A DNA stretch of 64,000 bases from Beijerinckiaceae bacterium. Its GTDB lineage: Bacteria; Pseudomonadota; Alphaproteobacteria; Rhizobiales; Beijerinckiaceae. Under the pieces are notes generated by a model, which had not been told where the DNA came from, made no database searches, and saw nothing but the letters and a program-made list of their open reading frames with translations. Of this stretch, positions 45,722-55,115 are shown one piece after another. The stretch spans positions 186,001 through 250,000 of the forward strand of contig CANGJJ010000001.1 of assembly GCA_947454485.1 (NCBI GenBank), written 5' to 3'. The position numbers were made by a program, and so were the translations under genes. Numbering within the stretch: the stretch's first letter is position 1; each line of letters begins with the position of its first letter.

Positions 45722-46423
45722 ATGGCGGAGCTGATGGACGCAACCAGTGCCTTTTCCCTGATTTTGGAACGCGATCCGGCCCTGTTTGCCATCGTGGGCC
45801 TGTCGCTATGGGTCAGTCTGAGTGCCACTTTGCTGGCAGGCGCACTGGGCGCGGGGCTTGGCTCTGCGGTGGCCCTGACCCGTTTTCCGGGCCGTCAGGG
45901 CGTGGTCGTGGTGCTCAATGCCCTTATGGGCCTGCCCCCTGTTGTCGTGGGCTTGCTGGTCTATCTGGCACTGTCGCGCTCGGGGCCTCTGGGCCAGTTC
46001 GGCATTCTCTTCACCCCCACCGCCATGATTATCGCGCAGACGATCCTCATCGTGCCGATCATCGCCGCCCTGACGCGTCAGGTGATGGAAGATTTGTGGG
46101 GTGAATATGCTGACGAGTTGAATGCCATGGGCGTCACGCCGTGGCGGCGCATGCGCGTTTTGTTGTGGGATGCCCGCTTTTCGCTCGTCACCATTTTGCT
46201 CGCTGGCTTTGGCCGCGCCGCTGCAGAAGTCGGCGCAGTGATGATTGTGGGCGGCAATATTGATGGCTTCACGCGCGTCATGACGACGACGATTGCTCTG
46301 GAGACCTCCAAAGGCAATCTCCCGCTCGCCATGGGGCTTGGCGTGATTTTGTTGACCATCGTTGTGGCGGTGAACAGTCTGGCTTGGGCTGTGCGTGCAT
46401 GGGCGGAACGTCATGCAGGCTGA
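45722..46423 (+). CDS. tupB: Tungstate ABC transporter permease TupB
   Basis: The 233-residue permease has about five or six spans and the EAA-type motif NAMGVTPWRRMRVLLWDARFSLVTILLAGFGRAAAEVGAVMIVGGNI, close to TupB/WtpB proteins. It is the first gene of tupBCA; the order differs from the usual tupABC. The ATG at 45722 has no good ribosome site, while an ATG at 45734 has GGAG 3 bases upstream, so the start is uncertain by four codons. Confidence 0.9.
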   Translation: MAELMDATSAFSLILERDPALFAIVGLSLWVSLSATLLAGALGAGLGSAVALTRFPGRQGVVVVLNALMGLPPVVVGLLVYLALSRSGPLGQFGILFTPTAMIIAQTILIVPIIAALTRQVMEDLWGEYADELNAMGVTPWRRMRVLLWDARFSLVTILLAGFGRAAAEVGAVMIVGGNIDGFTRVMTTTIALETSKGNLPLAMGLGVILLTIVVAVNSLAWAVRAWAERHAG

Positions 46424-47120
46424 ACCCGTTATCACTCTGTCGAAAGCGCGCCTCGTGATGGGCCAGCGCATGATCTTGCGCGATGTGACCGCCGTGATTG
46501 AGCGGGGCGGCCCAACTGTGTTGCTTGGCCCCAATGGATGCGGCAAGACCTCTTTGCTGAAAGCGATGATGGGGCTTGTATCGCTCACCTCTGGCACTGT
46601 TGATCGCCATGTCGGGCGCGCATCTTTCGTGCTGCAAAAGCCTGTGATGCTGCGTCGCTCTGTCTATGACAATCTTGCTTTTGCGCGGCAGACCGCAGGC
46701 TTGCCTCACAGTGAATCTGTGATGACAGATTTGCTCAATGACTTTAGCCTCACCCATCTGGCCCATGCGCCAGCGCGCCGTCTGTCGGGTGGCGAGCAAC
46801 AACGTTTGGCCATTGCGCGCGCCTTGGCACGCGAGCCAGCCTTGCTCTTTCTGGATGAGCCAACGGCCAGTCTTGATGTCGCCCAAACCCGTTTGGTGGA
46901 AGATCTGATCGCGCGCATCAGTGCGCGGGGTGTGAAGATCATTCTCTCCACTCATGATCTTGGCCAGGCCAAACGTATCGCCGATGACGTCCTGTTTCTG
47001 GTTGAGGGGCAACTTGCAGAACAAGCACCGATGGCCAGTTTTTTTCACGCAGCCCGCAGCTCGCAAGCACGAGCATTTCTTGCTGGTGAGCTTGTTTCAA
47101 TCGACGGAGAAAAGCCATGA
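46413..47120 (+). CDS. tupC: Tungstate ABC transporter ATP-binding protein TupC
   Basis: The 235-residue ATPase has Walker A GPNGCGKTS, signature LSGGEQQRLAIARALA, Walker B LLFLDEPTASLD and STHDLGQAKRIADDVLFL. It lacks the C-terminal TOBE/Mop domain of ModC, as expected for TupC. The start overlaps tupB by 11 bases and the end overlaps tupA by 4 bases. Confidence 0.92.
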   Translation: MQAEPVITLSKARLVMGQRMILRDVTAVIERGGPTVLLGPNGCGKTSLLKAMMGLVSLTSGTVDRHVGRASFVLQKPVMLRRSVYDNLAFARQTAGLPHSESVMTDLLNDFSLTHLAHAPARRLSGGEQQRLAIARALAREPALLFLDEPTASLDVAQTRLVEDLIARISARGVKIILSTHDLGQAKRIADDVLFLVEGQLAEQAPMASFFHAARSSQARAFLAGELVSIDGEKP

Positions 47121-47944
47121 AACTCGGGAAAGCTCTTCTTGTGTCCGCCTTTCTGACAGCGGTCGTTTTGCCTGCTTCAGCGCAGGATAACTTCATCACC
47201 GTGGCCTCGACAACATCGACGCAGGACTCGGGCCTCTTCGGCCATATTCTGCCGCTCTTCAAAGCGCGCACCGGCATTGATGTGAAAGTGATTGCGCAGG
47301 GCACGGGTCAAGCCCTCGACACAGCGCGTCGTGGTGATGCAGATGTGGTCTTTGTTCACGCGCGCGCCGCCGAAGAGAAATTCCTCGCAGAAGGCTTTGG
47401 CGTGAAGCGCTTCGATGTCATGTATAATGATTTCGTTCTCATTGGACCCAAGAACGATCCCGCGCAGCTCGCGGGCGGTCAGGATGTCGTTGCAGCTTTG
47501 CGTCGCCTTTATGAAAAGACGCAGCCCTTCGTCTCGCGTGGCGATAAATCAGGCACGCATCAGGCAGAACTTGATTTGTGGAAGGTCGCAGGTCTTGATC
47601 CTGCCGCGACCAAACCCTCTTGGTATCGCGAAATAGGTCAAGGCATGGGGGCGGCCTTGAACACGGCGAGTGCAATGGGCGCTTATGTTTTGGCAGATCG
47701 TGGCACATGGCTCGGCTTCAAAAACAAAGAGGCGCTGAAGATTGTCGTTGAAGGTGATCGCCGCATGTTCAACCAATATGGGATCATGCTGGTCAATCCG
47801 GCCAAACATTCCCATGTGAAGGCGCAGCTTGGACAAACTTTCGTGAACTGGATTGTGTCCCAAGAGGGCCAAGACGCTATTCGCTCTTACAAGATCATGG
47901 GCGAGCAGCTTTTCTTCCCCAACGCCACCGCCACGACGCTCTGA
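47117..47944 (+). CDS. tupA: Tungstate-binding periplasmic protein TupA
   Basis: TupA binds tungstate with very high selectivity over molybdate in characterised members. The 275-residue product has a signal peptide (KALLVSAFLTAVVLPASAQ) and the diagnostic oxyanion motif ASTTSTQDSGLF right after the cleavage site, followed by DADVVFVHA, FVSRGDKSGTHQAELDLW and AYVLADRGTW. These distinguish TupA from ModA and WtpA. Translational overlap with tupC. Confidence 0.94.
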   Translation: MKLGKALLVSAFLTAVVLPASAQDNFITVASTTSTQDSGLFGHILPLFKARTGIDVKVIAQGTGQALDTARRGDADVVFVHARAAEEKFLAEGFGVKRFDVMYNDFVLIGPKNDPAQLAGGQDVVAALRRLYEKTQPFVSRGDKSGTHQAELDLWKVAGLDPAATKPSWYREIGQGMGAALNTASAMGAYVLADRGTWLGFKNKEALKIVVEGDRRMFNQYGIMLVNPAKHSHVKAQLGQTFVNWIVSQEGQDAIRSYKIMGEQLFFPNATATTL

Positions 47945-47984
47945 GGCGCTTGCCTTTCACAAGGTCAAGCGGCACATAAGGCAC

Positions 47985-49109
47985 ATGGTAGATCATGTCG
48001 CCCAAGGTCCGCAGCAGATCGGCACATTGACCGCGCTGGATACAGCGCGGGATTGGCTGTTGTCTGGGCTCAAGCTGCCACAGGCGCGGCTCTGTTCGCT
48101 GAGCGAGGCGCAAGGCATGGTCACTGCAGCGCGCAGTCTCGCGCCCCATGTGCTTCCTGTAACAGATATCGCGCTGCGTGATGGATGGGCCCTTTCGTCT
48201 ATGTCCATTGCGGGTGCCTCTACTTATTCGCCCGTCGCATTGATACGTGCGCCTGTCGCGGTCTGCATTGGCGAGCCGATCCCTTTAGAGTGTGACTGCG
48301 TCGTTGAGCCCTCCAGCATCGAATGGATTGGATCCATAGCGCAGGCTGTCGCCGAAGCGCTTCCCGGTGAAGGTCTGCGGCGCAAGGGCGAGGATGCAAA
48401 AAGCGGCGATCTGTTGATCGAGCAAGGGCAGATGATTGGGCCTTTGCAGCAATTGGTCTTGCAGGCGGCGGGTCTGTTGGAGATCAATATCCGGCAACCG
48501 CGCATCCTTCTGTTGAATTCTGGTGCTGCCGATACAACAACGCAGATGCTCGCGCGCTTAATCAAAGAGCGCGGCGGCTTGCCCTTGATGGATGATTTTA
48601 GGGGTGAGCTTGCGCGGCTCATTACCAAACATGCAGCAGATCTTGTCCTGTTGATTGGTGGCACTGGGTCTGGGAAGAGCGATCACAGCGTGGATTGGCT
48701 GCGCGCACAGGGCGATGTCTTTTGTCATGGGCTGGCGTTGGAGCCGGGGCGCACCGCCGCTCTTGCTCGCATGTCCTCATGTCCTGTTGTTGCTGTTCCG
48801 GGCCTGCCTGCCCAGGCTTTGGGGCTGTGGTTTGGGCTGCTGGCCTGTGTTCATGATCATCTGACAGGTTTCAAAGCGCCGCGCACGACGGGGGCTTTGG
48901 CCGCGAAGATTGCCTCGCGCGTCGGCGTGACTGAAGTTGCTCTGCTTGAGCAACAAGGCACGCAATTTGTTCCTCTTGCCATTGGTGATATGCCGCTGCG
49001 ACATCTGTCGCGCGCCACGCATCTGTTGCTCATTGAGGCGCGTAGTGAAGGCTATGGCGCGGGCCAGACAATTGAGCCTGTCGCCTTGAGGCATTTTGCA
49101 GATGAATGA
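47985..49109 (+). CDS. Divergent MoeA-like protein
   Basis: The 374-residue product is MoeA-like in outline but degenerate: DIALRDGWALS replaces the NSAMDGYA-type motif, LECDCVVEPSS replaces GADAVV, EGLRRKGEDAKSGDLLI is well kept, LLNSGAADT replaces the TGNEL motif, GGTGSGKSDHSVDWL recalls GG-x-S-x-G-x-x-D, and EPGRTAALA and VPGLPAQAL replace PGKP and LPG-P-S. MoeA inserts Mo (or W) into adenylylated molybdopterin; loss of several residues suggests altered or regulatory function. ATG at 47985 follows AAGGC; the end overlaps the next gene by 8 bases. Confidence 0.75.
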   Translation: MVDHVAQGPQQIGTLTALDTARDWLLSGLKLPQARLCSLSEAQGMVTAARSLAPHVLPVTDIALRDGWALSSMSIAGASTYSPVALIRAPVAVCIGEPIPLECDCVVEPSSIEWIGSIAQAVAEALPGEGLRRKGEDAKSGDLLIEQGQMIGPLQQLVLQAAGLLEINIRQPRILLLNSGAADTTTQMLARLIKERGGLPLMDDFRGELARLITKHAADLVLLIGGTGSGKSDHSVDWLRAQGDVFCHGLALEPGRTAALARMSSCPVVAVPGLPAQALGLWFGLLACVHDHLTGFKAPRTTGALAAKIASRVGVTEVALLEQQGTQFVPLAIGDMPLRHLSRATHLLLIEARSEGYGAGQTIEPVALRHFADE

Positions 49110-51024
49110 TGCTCTGACCCAAGGCCAGTTTCTCTTGATCCTCTCGCGTGAAGAGGCGATGGCGCGTTTTGACGCGGCTTTGTTTCCGCGCGCAGTTGCA
49201 CAAGAGACCGTGTCCTTGGCCCAATCGCTGGGTCGCACCCTCGCGCAAAATCTACTCGCCCCGATTGATGTGCCCCCCTTTGATCGCTCGAATGTAGATG
49301 GGTTTGCCATTCGTGCAGCTGATGTTGCCAATGCGAGCGAAGCCAATCCCGTTCGCCTCTCCCTCAATGGCGAAGAGATTCATTGCGGCACAGCCCCTCA
49401 GCTGACAGTGGCGTCAGGCAGCGCAACCCCCATTGCAACAGGCGGCCCTCTGCCGCGCGGTGCTGATGCTGTAGTGATGATTGAACATACGCAGCCCCAA
49501 GAGGGCGCGATCCTCGTGCGCCGTGCGGCCAATGCCGGTCAGTTCATCGCCAATGCGGGCTCTGATATGGCGCGTGGTGAATTGGTGTTGCGGGCCGGCG
49601 TGCTCATGGGCGCGCGTGAGATTGGCATGCTGGCGGCTTGCGGCATCGCCTCAGTGACGGTGATGCGCACACCGCGTGTCGCCATTTTGTCGACGGGCAA
49701 TGAGTTGGTGCAAGCGGGTGGCACATTGGCGCCCGCGCAAATCTTTGATGCCAACGGACCGATTATTGCCGCCGCTGTCAGTGAGAATGGCGGTGCACCT
49801 GACTTTCTGGGTGCCATTGTGGACGATGAAGAAGCGCTGGAAGCTGCGATGCGCGACGCGCTGGCGCAAAGCGATATGTTGATCCTGTCTGGCGGCACAT
49901 CCAAAGGCGCGGGCGACCTCACCCATCGCATTCTCGCCCGTTTGGGCAAGCCCGGCATTATCGCCCATGGTGTCGCACTGAAGCCCGGCAAGCCGCTATG
50001 TCTGGCCGTATGTGACGGCAAGCCTGTCGTCATCCTGCCGGGTTTTCCCACATCAGCCATGTTCACTTTTCATGACATGATTGTGCCGGTACTGCGTCGC
50101 ATGGCAGGGCTCGCGCCACGTAGCGATGCGATTTTGCAAGCGCGTTTACCGGTTCGCGTCGCCTCTGAATTGGGCCGCACGGAATTTGTCATGGTCGCTT
50201 TGGTGCAAGGCGATGAGGGCCTGCTTGCCTATCCAACTGGCAAAGGCTCAGGCGCGATCACCTCTTTCACACAGGCCGACGGTTTCGTGCGGATCGAGGC
50301 TTTGGCTGATCATGCGGCAGCTGGCAGTACTGTCGATGTGACTTTGTTCACGCCGCATCTGCGTGTGCCAGATCTCACCATCATCGGTAGTCACTGCACA
50401 GGACTTGATATTGTGACCGCGGAAATATCGCGCGCCAATATCAGCGCGCGCACCATTGCGGTTGGTAGTCTGGGTGGTCTGGCTGCCGCCAAGCGCGGCG
50501 AATGTGATTTTGCGCCTATTCATCTGTTTGATGAAGCCAGCGAAACTTATAATCGCGCTGTCCTCAGCGATGAGATGGAGTTGGTGGAAGGTTGGCGGCG
50601 TATGCAGGGCATCGTCTATCGCAAAGACGATCAGCGTTTCGCGGGTCTTGATGCCAAAGCCGCTGTCGCCAAAGCGCTCAGCGATCCGCTGTGCCTCATG
50701 GTCAATCGCAATCAAGGCGCGGGCACGCGTATTTTGCTCGAGCGTTTACTCAACGGCGCGCGGCCTGATGGCTATTGGAATCAACCTAAATCACATAATG
50801 CTGTTGCAGCGGCGGTTGCGCAGAGGCGGGCCGATTGGGGCATGACGATTGCCCCTGTTGCGCAGGCCTATGATCTGGGCTTCTTGCCTTTTGCCGAAGA
50901 GCATTATGACTTTGCTCTGGTGCGTGCGCGCAAAGTAAGGCCCGCTGTGCAAGCTTTCTTGCAGGCTTTGGCCTCAGAGCCTGTCCGCACGGCTCTCACG
51001 CGCGCAGGCTTTCGTCCCGCTTAA
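49102..51024 (+). CDS. moeA: Molybdopterin molybdenumtransferase MoeA fused to a PBP-like domain
   Basis: Residues 1-~415 are a full Moe[61 protein letters not shown] and LPGFPTSAM. Residues ~430-640 are a PBP-like domain ([48 protein letters not shown]). This fusion is known in other bacteria and archaea and is thought to bind oxyanion or cofactor precursors. Total 640 residues. It overlaps the divergent MoeA by 8 bases and meets mobA tail to tail, sharing the TTAA stop bases. Confidence 0.92.
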   Translation: MNDALTQGQFLLILSREEAMARFDAALFPRAVAQETVSLAQSLGRTLAQNLLAPIDVPPFDRSNVDGFAIRAADVANASEANPVRLSLNGEEIHCGTAPQLTVASGSATPIATGGPLPRGADAVVMIEHTQPQEGAILVRRAANAGQFIANAGSDMARGELVLRAGVLMGAREIGMLAACGIASVTVMRTPRVAILSTGNELVQAGGTLAPAQIFDANGPIIAAAVSENGGAPDFLGAIVDDEEALEAAMRDALAQSDMLILSGGTSKGAGDLTHRILARLGKPGIIAHGVALKPGKPLCLAVCDGKPVVILPGFPTSAMFTFHDMIVPVLRRMAGLAPRSDAILQARLPVRVASELGRTEFVMVALVQGDEGLLAYPTGKGSGAITSFTQADGFVRIEALADHAAAGSTVDVTLFTPHLRVPDLTIIGSHCTGLDIVTAEISRANISARTIAVGSLGGLAAAKRGECDFAPIHLFDEASETYNRAVLSDEMELVEGWRRMQGIVYRKDDQRFAGLDAKAAVAKALSDPLCLMVNRNQGAGTRILLERLLNGARPDGYWNQPKSHNAVAAAVAQRRADWGMTIAPVAQAYDLGFLPFAEEHYDFALVRARKVRPAVQAFLQALASEPVRTALTRAGFRPA

Positions 51025-51626
51025 GGGTGGAGCGCAGCTAAGCGCTCGGCTTCAGCCAAATCATCGGGCGTGTTGGCATTGAAGAAGGGGTCGACGGGCT
51101 TAAGCGGCCACTCAACCGAGGTCAGATTGTAGCGCGCTGTCCAGCGATCGATCTTGTGCAGATTTTCTTCACTCAAAGCGTGGCGCAGATCTTCGCGCAA
51201 AGCGACTTTCCAAAGACCAATGACGGGATGAGCTTGGCCCCCCGATGTTGCCACGACAAGATCAGCTGATTGGGCCAAGCGCGCATCATCAAAGCGCGCC
51301 ACAAGATCGCGCGGCAGAAAAGGGCAATCGCCCGGAACGCTCACGACCCATTCGATATTATGCTGCGCAGCCCAATCCAGTCCTGCCAATATGCCAGCCA
51401 GCGGGCCTGCAAAATCAGGGATACTGTCAGCGACGACGGGCAGATGAAAGTCTGCAAAGCGTCCTGCATCACCATTGGCATTGATGATGAGTGCATCACA
51501 TTGCGGGGTCAGGCGATCAATCACATGGGTGAGGATCGGCTTGCCCGCGATACTGCGCATGGTCTTGTCACCCCCGCCCATACGGCGGGCAAGGCCACCT
51601 GCCAGAATGGTGCAGAGCGCGCGCAT
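51021..51626 (-). CDS. mobA: Molybdenum cofactor guanylyltransferase MobA
   Basis: MobA links GMP to Mo-molybdopterin to make the bis-MGD cofactor used by formate dehydrogenases. The 201-residue product has the nucleotide-binding [16 protein letters not shown], the [18 protein letters not shown] segment, [13 protein letters not shown] and the [11 protein letters not shown]-terminal motif. The ATG at 51626 overlaps the stop of the polyferredoxin gene (TGATG), so the two are co-translated. Confidence 0.95.
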   Translation of the reverse strand: MRALCTILAGGLARRMGGGDKTMRSIAGKPILTHVIDRLTPQCDALIINANGDAGRFADFHLPVVADSIPDFAGPLAGILAGLDWAAQHNIEWVVSVPGDCPFLPRDLVARFDDARLAQSADLVVATSGGQAHPVIGLWKVALREDLRHALSEENLHKIDRWTARYNLTSVEWPLKPVDPFFNANTPDDLAEAERLAALHP

Positions 51627-53659
51627 CAATTTTCCACCGGATCAGTGCCGCCTGCATCACGCGCGCGCAGATAATCTTCCGTTGTCATGACAGGCGGGCG
51701 TGTCTTGGCTTCATAAGGATCAAAGCCCTCATTCATCACGGCCTCAACGCGGCAATCTTCGCACATACGCACCACATCAATGCGCTTGGCATTGGTGCCG
51801 GTGAACATCCAATGTTTGTCAGACAATTTGCCAACAATTTTATTGATCATGCTCGTTGTGGCGAAGGGCTTGGCGCAGTTGATGCAGTGGAAAGGCTCCT
51901 CCTCTTTCAACGTGCGGATCGGTGCATTCCATGCGCGGAAGTCGATCTGCGGCTTCAGCGTAATGACTTTCTCCGGGCAAGTCGCAGCACATAGGCCGCA
52001 TTGCACACAGGCGCTCTCTGTAAAGCGCAGCATCGGATATTCAGGATTGTCGCTCATCGCGCCGGTGGGGCAGGCGGTCACACAAGAATGGCAGAGTGTG
52101 CAGCCATCCGTCTTGACCTCAACCGTGCCAAAAGGCGCGCCAGCTGCCAAAGGCACCACATCAACCGGTGTCGGTGCGGCATGATGCAATTCGCGGAAGG
52201 TGATCTCCAGCACCGAGCGCTTGGGACCGCGCGGCTCGAACTTTGCGGGCGCAGGCGAGGGCGTGCCTGGCACGAAGCTGTCCAAGGCATCGCGCAAAGC
52301 ATCAGGATCATCTGTCTCGACGCGTTGCACGAGATTGCTGCCAAAGCCCAGAGCGCTCACAACCTCATTGGTGAGGGCGCTGATATTGTGCAGGCCTGAA
52401 ATGTCGTGCTTGGGCTTGGCGCGCAGCAAAAGCACAAAGCCTGTCGCACCGAATGCAAAAGCACCGGCGAGAACTTCGGGGCCAATCTGTGTAACTTCAT
52501 TGACGCGCAGTGGCAGCACATGAGCGGGCAGGCCCTTGCCAAAACGGGCCAGCGCATCGAGCAGCGGCGTGCCATGTTCGCCATCATGCAGCAGGACGAC
52601 AGGCTTTTGTCCGCCAGCGGCCAGATAAGTGCTCAGCAGCGTTTGCAGGCGGCGCATCACAGCGTCAGCAGGCGGCAATGCATAGCTCGCAGCACCGGTG
52701 GGGCAGACAGAGGCGCAGGCACCGCAGCCCGCGCAGACCTCTGCATTGATCGCAACATGGTCGCCATTGGGCGTTATCGCGCCGGTGGGGCATAGATCGA
52801 GGCAACGCGTGCAGCCGGTGATCTTTGAGCGCGAATGGGCGCAGAGGGATTCGGTGAAGGTCACATAGCGCGGCTTGTCGAATGTGCCGACAAGTTGCGC
52901 CGCATCGGCCAAAGCGCGTTCAAAGCCCGCGCGGTCACGCGGATCAGCGCGCAGATAGCCCGGCCTCAGCTCATGCGCGGGGAACAAAGGCTGCCCGCCG
53001 GTCAGATCCAGAATAATATCGCAGTGAGACACAGCGCCATTGCTGGCGGCACCAAAGACCAATGTGTCGCGCGACGAAGGAGCGGCGAGTGCTGTCTCAT
53101 CAATGGTGAGTTCGAAAGCGCCCAGATGGCCTTTGGCATTGCGCGCATGGCCTTTGATGATGGGGAATTCGCGCACGGCTGGCGGCGTGACATCGCCGGG
53201 ACGCGATAGCATCACCGTCACATCGAGCCTGTCGGCCAAGAGGCGGCCAGCTTCAAGCGCGCTCTCATCGCGCCCATAGATCATGATGACGCCTTCGCTC
53301 TCCAGACTGACAACCGAGAGGGGGGGCATCTCCTGACGGGCGGCGGCAATGAGCGCCGCGCTCTTGGGGCCAGATTGCGCGGCCTGATCGGACCAGCCCG
53401 ACAATTCGCGGATATTGGCAAATGTGACCGACTCGGTGACGCCGAGATCTTCGGCAACTTCAGCGAAGAGCGCGCTCTCTTGCGTACACGCGATTGTGAT
53501 CGGCCCGCCAGCGTTCAGCGCCTCTTTGACGAGGTCGAGTTCGGTACCACAAAGCTGATCGGCCCGCGTGATCCGCCCACCGCAGCCCTTGGCGAGCGCG
53601 GCCTCGTCGAGCGGCATGGTCTTCTCGCAGGAACAAACAAGCAGCCGGGGCTCGCGCAT
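51626..53659 (-). CDS. Multi-cluster 4Fe-4S protein of the formate dehydrogenase locus
   Basis: The 677-residue protein carries four classic 4Fe-4S motifs: CTRCLDLCP and [12 protein letters not shown] (~290-330), [12 protein letters not shown] and [12 protein letters not shown] (~530-575). Extra Cys pairs are in [13 protein letters not shown]...[11 protein letters not shown] and CEDCRVEA. Between the pairs lies a ~150-residue domain that resembles the hydrogenase/CoxF-type FrhD region. It probably moves electrons or helps FDH maturation, since it is divergent from the FDH accessory genes; its exact role is not known to me. ATG at 53659 is used. Confidence 0.82.
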   Translation of the reverse strand: MREPRLLVCSCEKTMPLDEAALAKGCGGRITRADQLCGTELDLVKEALNAGGPITIACTQESALFAEVAEDLGVTESVTFANIRELSGWSDQAAQSGPKSAALIAAARQEMPPLSVVSLESEGVIMIYGRDESALEAGRLLADRLDVTVMLSRPGDVTPPAVREFPIIKGHARNAKGHLGAFELTIDETALAAPSSRDTLVFGAASNGAVSHCDIILDLTGGQPLFPAHELRPGYLRADPRDRAGFERALADAAQLVGTFDKPRYVTFTESLCAHSRSKITGCTRCLDLCPTGAITPNGDHVAINAEVCAGCGACASVCPTGAASYALPPADAVMRRLQTLLSTYLAAGGQKPVVLLHDGEHGTPLLDALARFGKGLPAHVLPLRVNEVTQIGPEVLAGAFAFGATGFVLLLRAKPKHDISGLHNISALTNEVVSALGFGSNLVQRVETDDPDALRDALDSFVPGTPSPAPAKFEPRGPKRSVLEITFRELHHAAPTPVDVVPLAAGAPFGTVEVKTDGCTLCHSCVTACPTGAMSDNPEYPMLRFTESACVQCGLCAATCPEKVITLKPQIDFRAWNAPIRTLKEEEPFHCINCAKPFATTSMINKIVGKLSDKHWMFTGTNAKRIDVVRMCEDCRVEAVMNEGFDPYEAKTRPPVMTTEDYLRARDAGGTDPVEN

Positions 53660-53808
53660 AGGTCTTCTCCGTGGGCATCTGGCCCAGAACAACTATATAG
53701 TGTCGCAGGCGATAGGTAGTCTCACTTGGGATCCTGCCGCGTAATTTTGATTTTCGTAAGGTGCCTCCCCATGTGAGGAGCCTGTGACGAGCGGAGTGCC
53801 ATCTGCCC

Positions 53809-54558
53809 ATGCCTTCTACGGCCGATACAACTGTGCTGGATTTGCCGCCGGGCTTTACGCTGGTGCAGTTGCGCGAGCTTGGCGACGCCTTTGCCCATGC
53901 CTGCGAGATTGCGCAGGAGCAGGGGGGCGGGACGCTCGTCTGGGTCCGGCGCTATGATCTGGTTGAATTTGCGGTTGTGCTCGAGCCCGATGAGGCTTTG
54001 GCCTCGGCGCGGCGGGCACATTTTGCCGGCATGAATGCGATAGGCGATGCGATTGCCGCCCATTGTCCGCCTGAACGTGAAGTCGCGTTCCGCTGGCCCG
54101 ATACGATTCTGTTTGAGGGTGGGCTGATTGGCGGTCTTCGTCTTGGCTGGCCGCAAGATTGTGCGGAAGGTCAGGTGCCCGACTGGCTTGTTCTGGGCGT
54201 GATGCTGCGTACGGCCGATCTCAGCCATGTCGAGACTGGCCTTGCGCCTGAGAGCACGGCCCTCTTTGCTGAAGGCTTCGAACTTGTTGACGCCAATGCG
54301 CTCATCGAGAGTTTCGCGCGCCATCTCATGACGACGTTCGATCGTTGGAAAGAGCGAGGCTTTCAGGCTGTGGCGCAGGATTTCTTTGAGCGTCTGCCCA
54401 AGGGCAAGGCGGGCGAGCGCCGCGCCATTGATGCCAATGGCGATCTCCTCGTCCATGCCCCGCTCGACAAAGGCCCGGCCATGCGCACTGAACTTGTGGC
54501 ACAGCTTCACAAAGCGCAGTGGTATGACCCTGCCTTTGGCGCACCAAAGCTGGTGTGA
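53809..54558 (+). CDS. Biotin/lipoate-protein ligase-like protein of the FDH locus
   Basis: The 249-residue product matches the biotin/lipoate A/B ligase-like family found beside formate dehydrogenase in alphaproteobacteria: LVWVRRYDLVEFAVVLEPDE, RWPDTILFEGGLIGGLRLGWP and a C-terminal DUF4444-like end (FFERLPKGKAGERRAIDANGDLLV). It lacks the usual lipoyl-adenylate GGG and lysine motif of true LplA, so ligase activity is doubtful. First of ten tightly packed plus-strand genes; 2 bases separate it from the next. Confidence 0.75.
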   Translation: MPSTADTTVLDLPPGFTLVQLRELGDAFAHACEIAQEQGGGTLVWVRRYDLVEFAVVLEPDEALASARRAHFAGMNAIGDAIAAHCPPEREVAFRWPDTILFEGGLIGGLRLGWPQDCAEGQVPDWLVLGVMLRTADLSHVETGLAPESTALFAEGFELVDANALIESFARHLMTTFDRWKERGFQAVAQDFFERLPKGKAGERRAIDANGDLLVHAPLDKGPAMRTELVAQLHKAQWYDPAFGAPKLV

Positions 54559-54560
54559 CG

Positions 54561-55115
54561 ATGACCAAATTGCCCCGCACCTTTCGCCTCGACCCATCCG
54601 ACAGCTTCGTATTTGAGCGTGCTGCAGAGCCCGGCGAATGGGCTGTTTCTGGTGCTTTCATGTTCATGGATCAGCCTGTTGAGCAGCTGACGCACAAGCA
54701 GCGCACGGCTTTTCGTGCGGGGCTTTTGGGGCTGGCGAGCGGTGGCTGGTCAACGCTCTGTGTGGTGAGTGAGGCGAGTGAGGATGAGCGCGCGCAGGCT
54801 GTCGAACAGCTTGCTGATTTGTTGATGCGGGATCTGGGTGCACCCTCGCGGGATGTCGCTGTTGCGGCTGCCCAAGAAGAGGTGGCGTTCGCAGAATCTC
54901 TGTGTCACCACCCGGTGCAGACGATCCTCGCCGTGCAGCGCGATATGGAAGAGGGTGAGATTCGCGAGCGCTTTCGCACCCTCCATGCGCGCGAGCCCGA
55001 CCCCCATGCTGATCCGTTGCACAGTCATGCGCGTGCATTCACTATGGTTGAAAGCACTGAGCCAGAGATCGAAGAGACCGTCGATCTCATGGGGCTGATG
55101 AAGGACCGCAAATGA
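54561..55115 (+). CDS. DUF6505-type protein of the FDH locus
   Basis: A 184-residue protein of unknown function, conserved in alphaproteobacterial formate dehydrogenase loci: MTKLPRTFRLDPSDSFVFERAAEPGEWAVSGAFMF..., then AFRAGLLGLASGGWSTLCVVSEASEDE. No signal peptide or membrane helix is visible. The ATG at 54561 is 2 bases after the previous stop; the end overlaps the next gene by 4 bases. Family name is assigned from memory of the order of genes, with moderate certainty. Confidence 0.7.
   Translation: MTKLPRTFRLDPSDSFVFERAAEPGEWAVSGAFMFMDQPVEQLTHKQRTAFRAGLLGLASGGWSTLCVVSEASEDERAQAVEQLADLLMRDLGAPSRDVAVAAAQEEVAFAESLCHHPVQTILAVQRDMEEGEIRERFRTLHAREPDPHADPLHSHARAFTMVESTEPEIEETVDLMGLMKDRK

Noticed and set aside
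53660-53808. A stem-rich leader (AGGTGCCTC/GAGGAGCCT at about 53759-53783) before the FDH accessory genes as a Moco riboswitch
   Set aside because: Only a single imperfect stem is visible; I cannot see the multi-stem conserved core of the Moco RNA motif. A covariance-model search would decide it.
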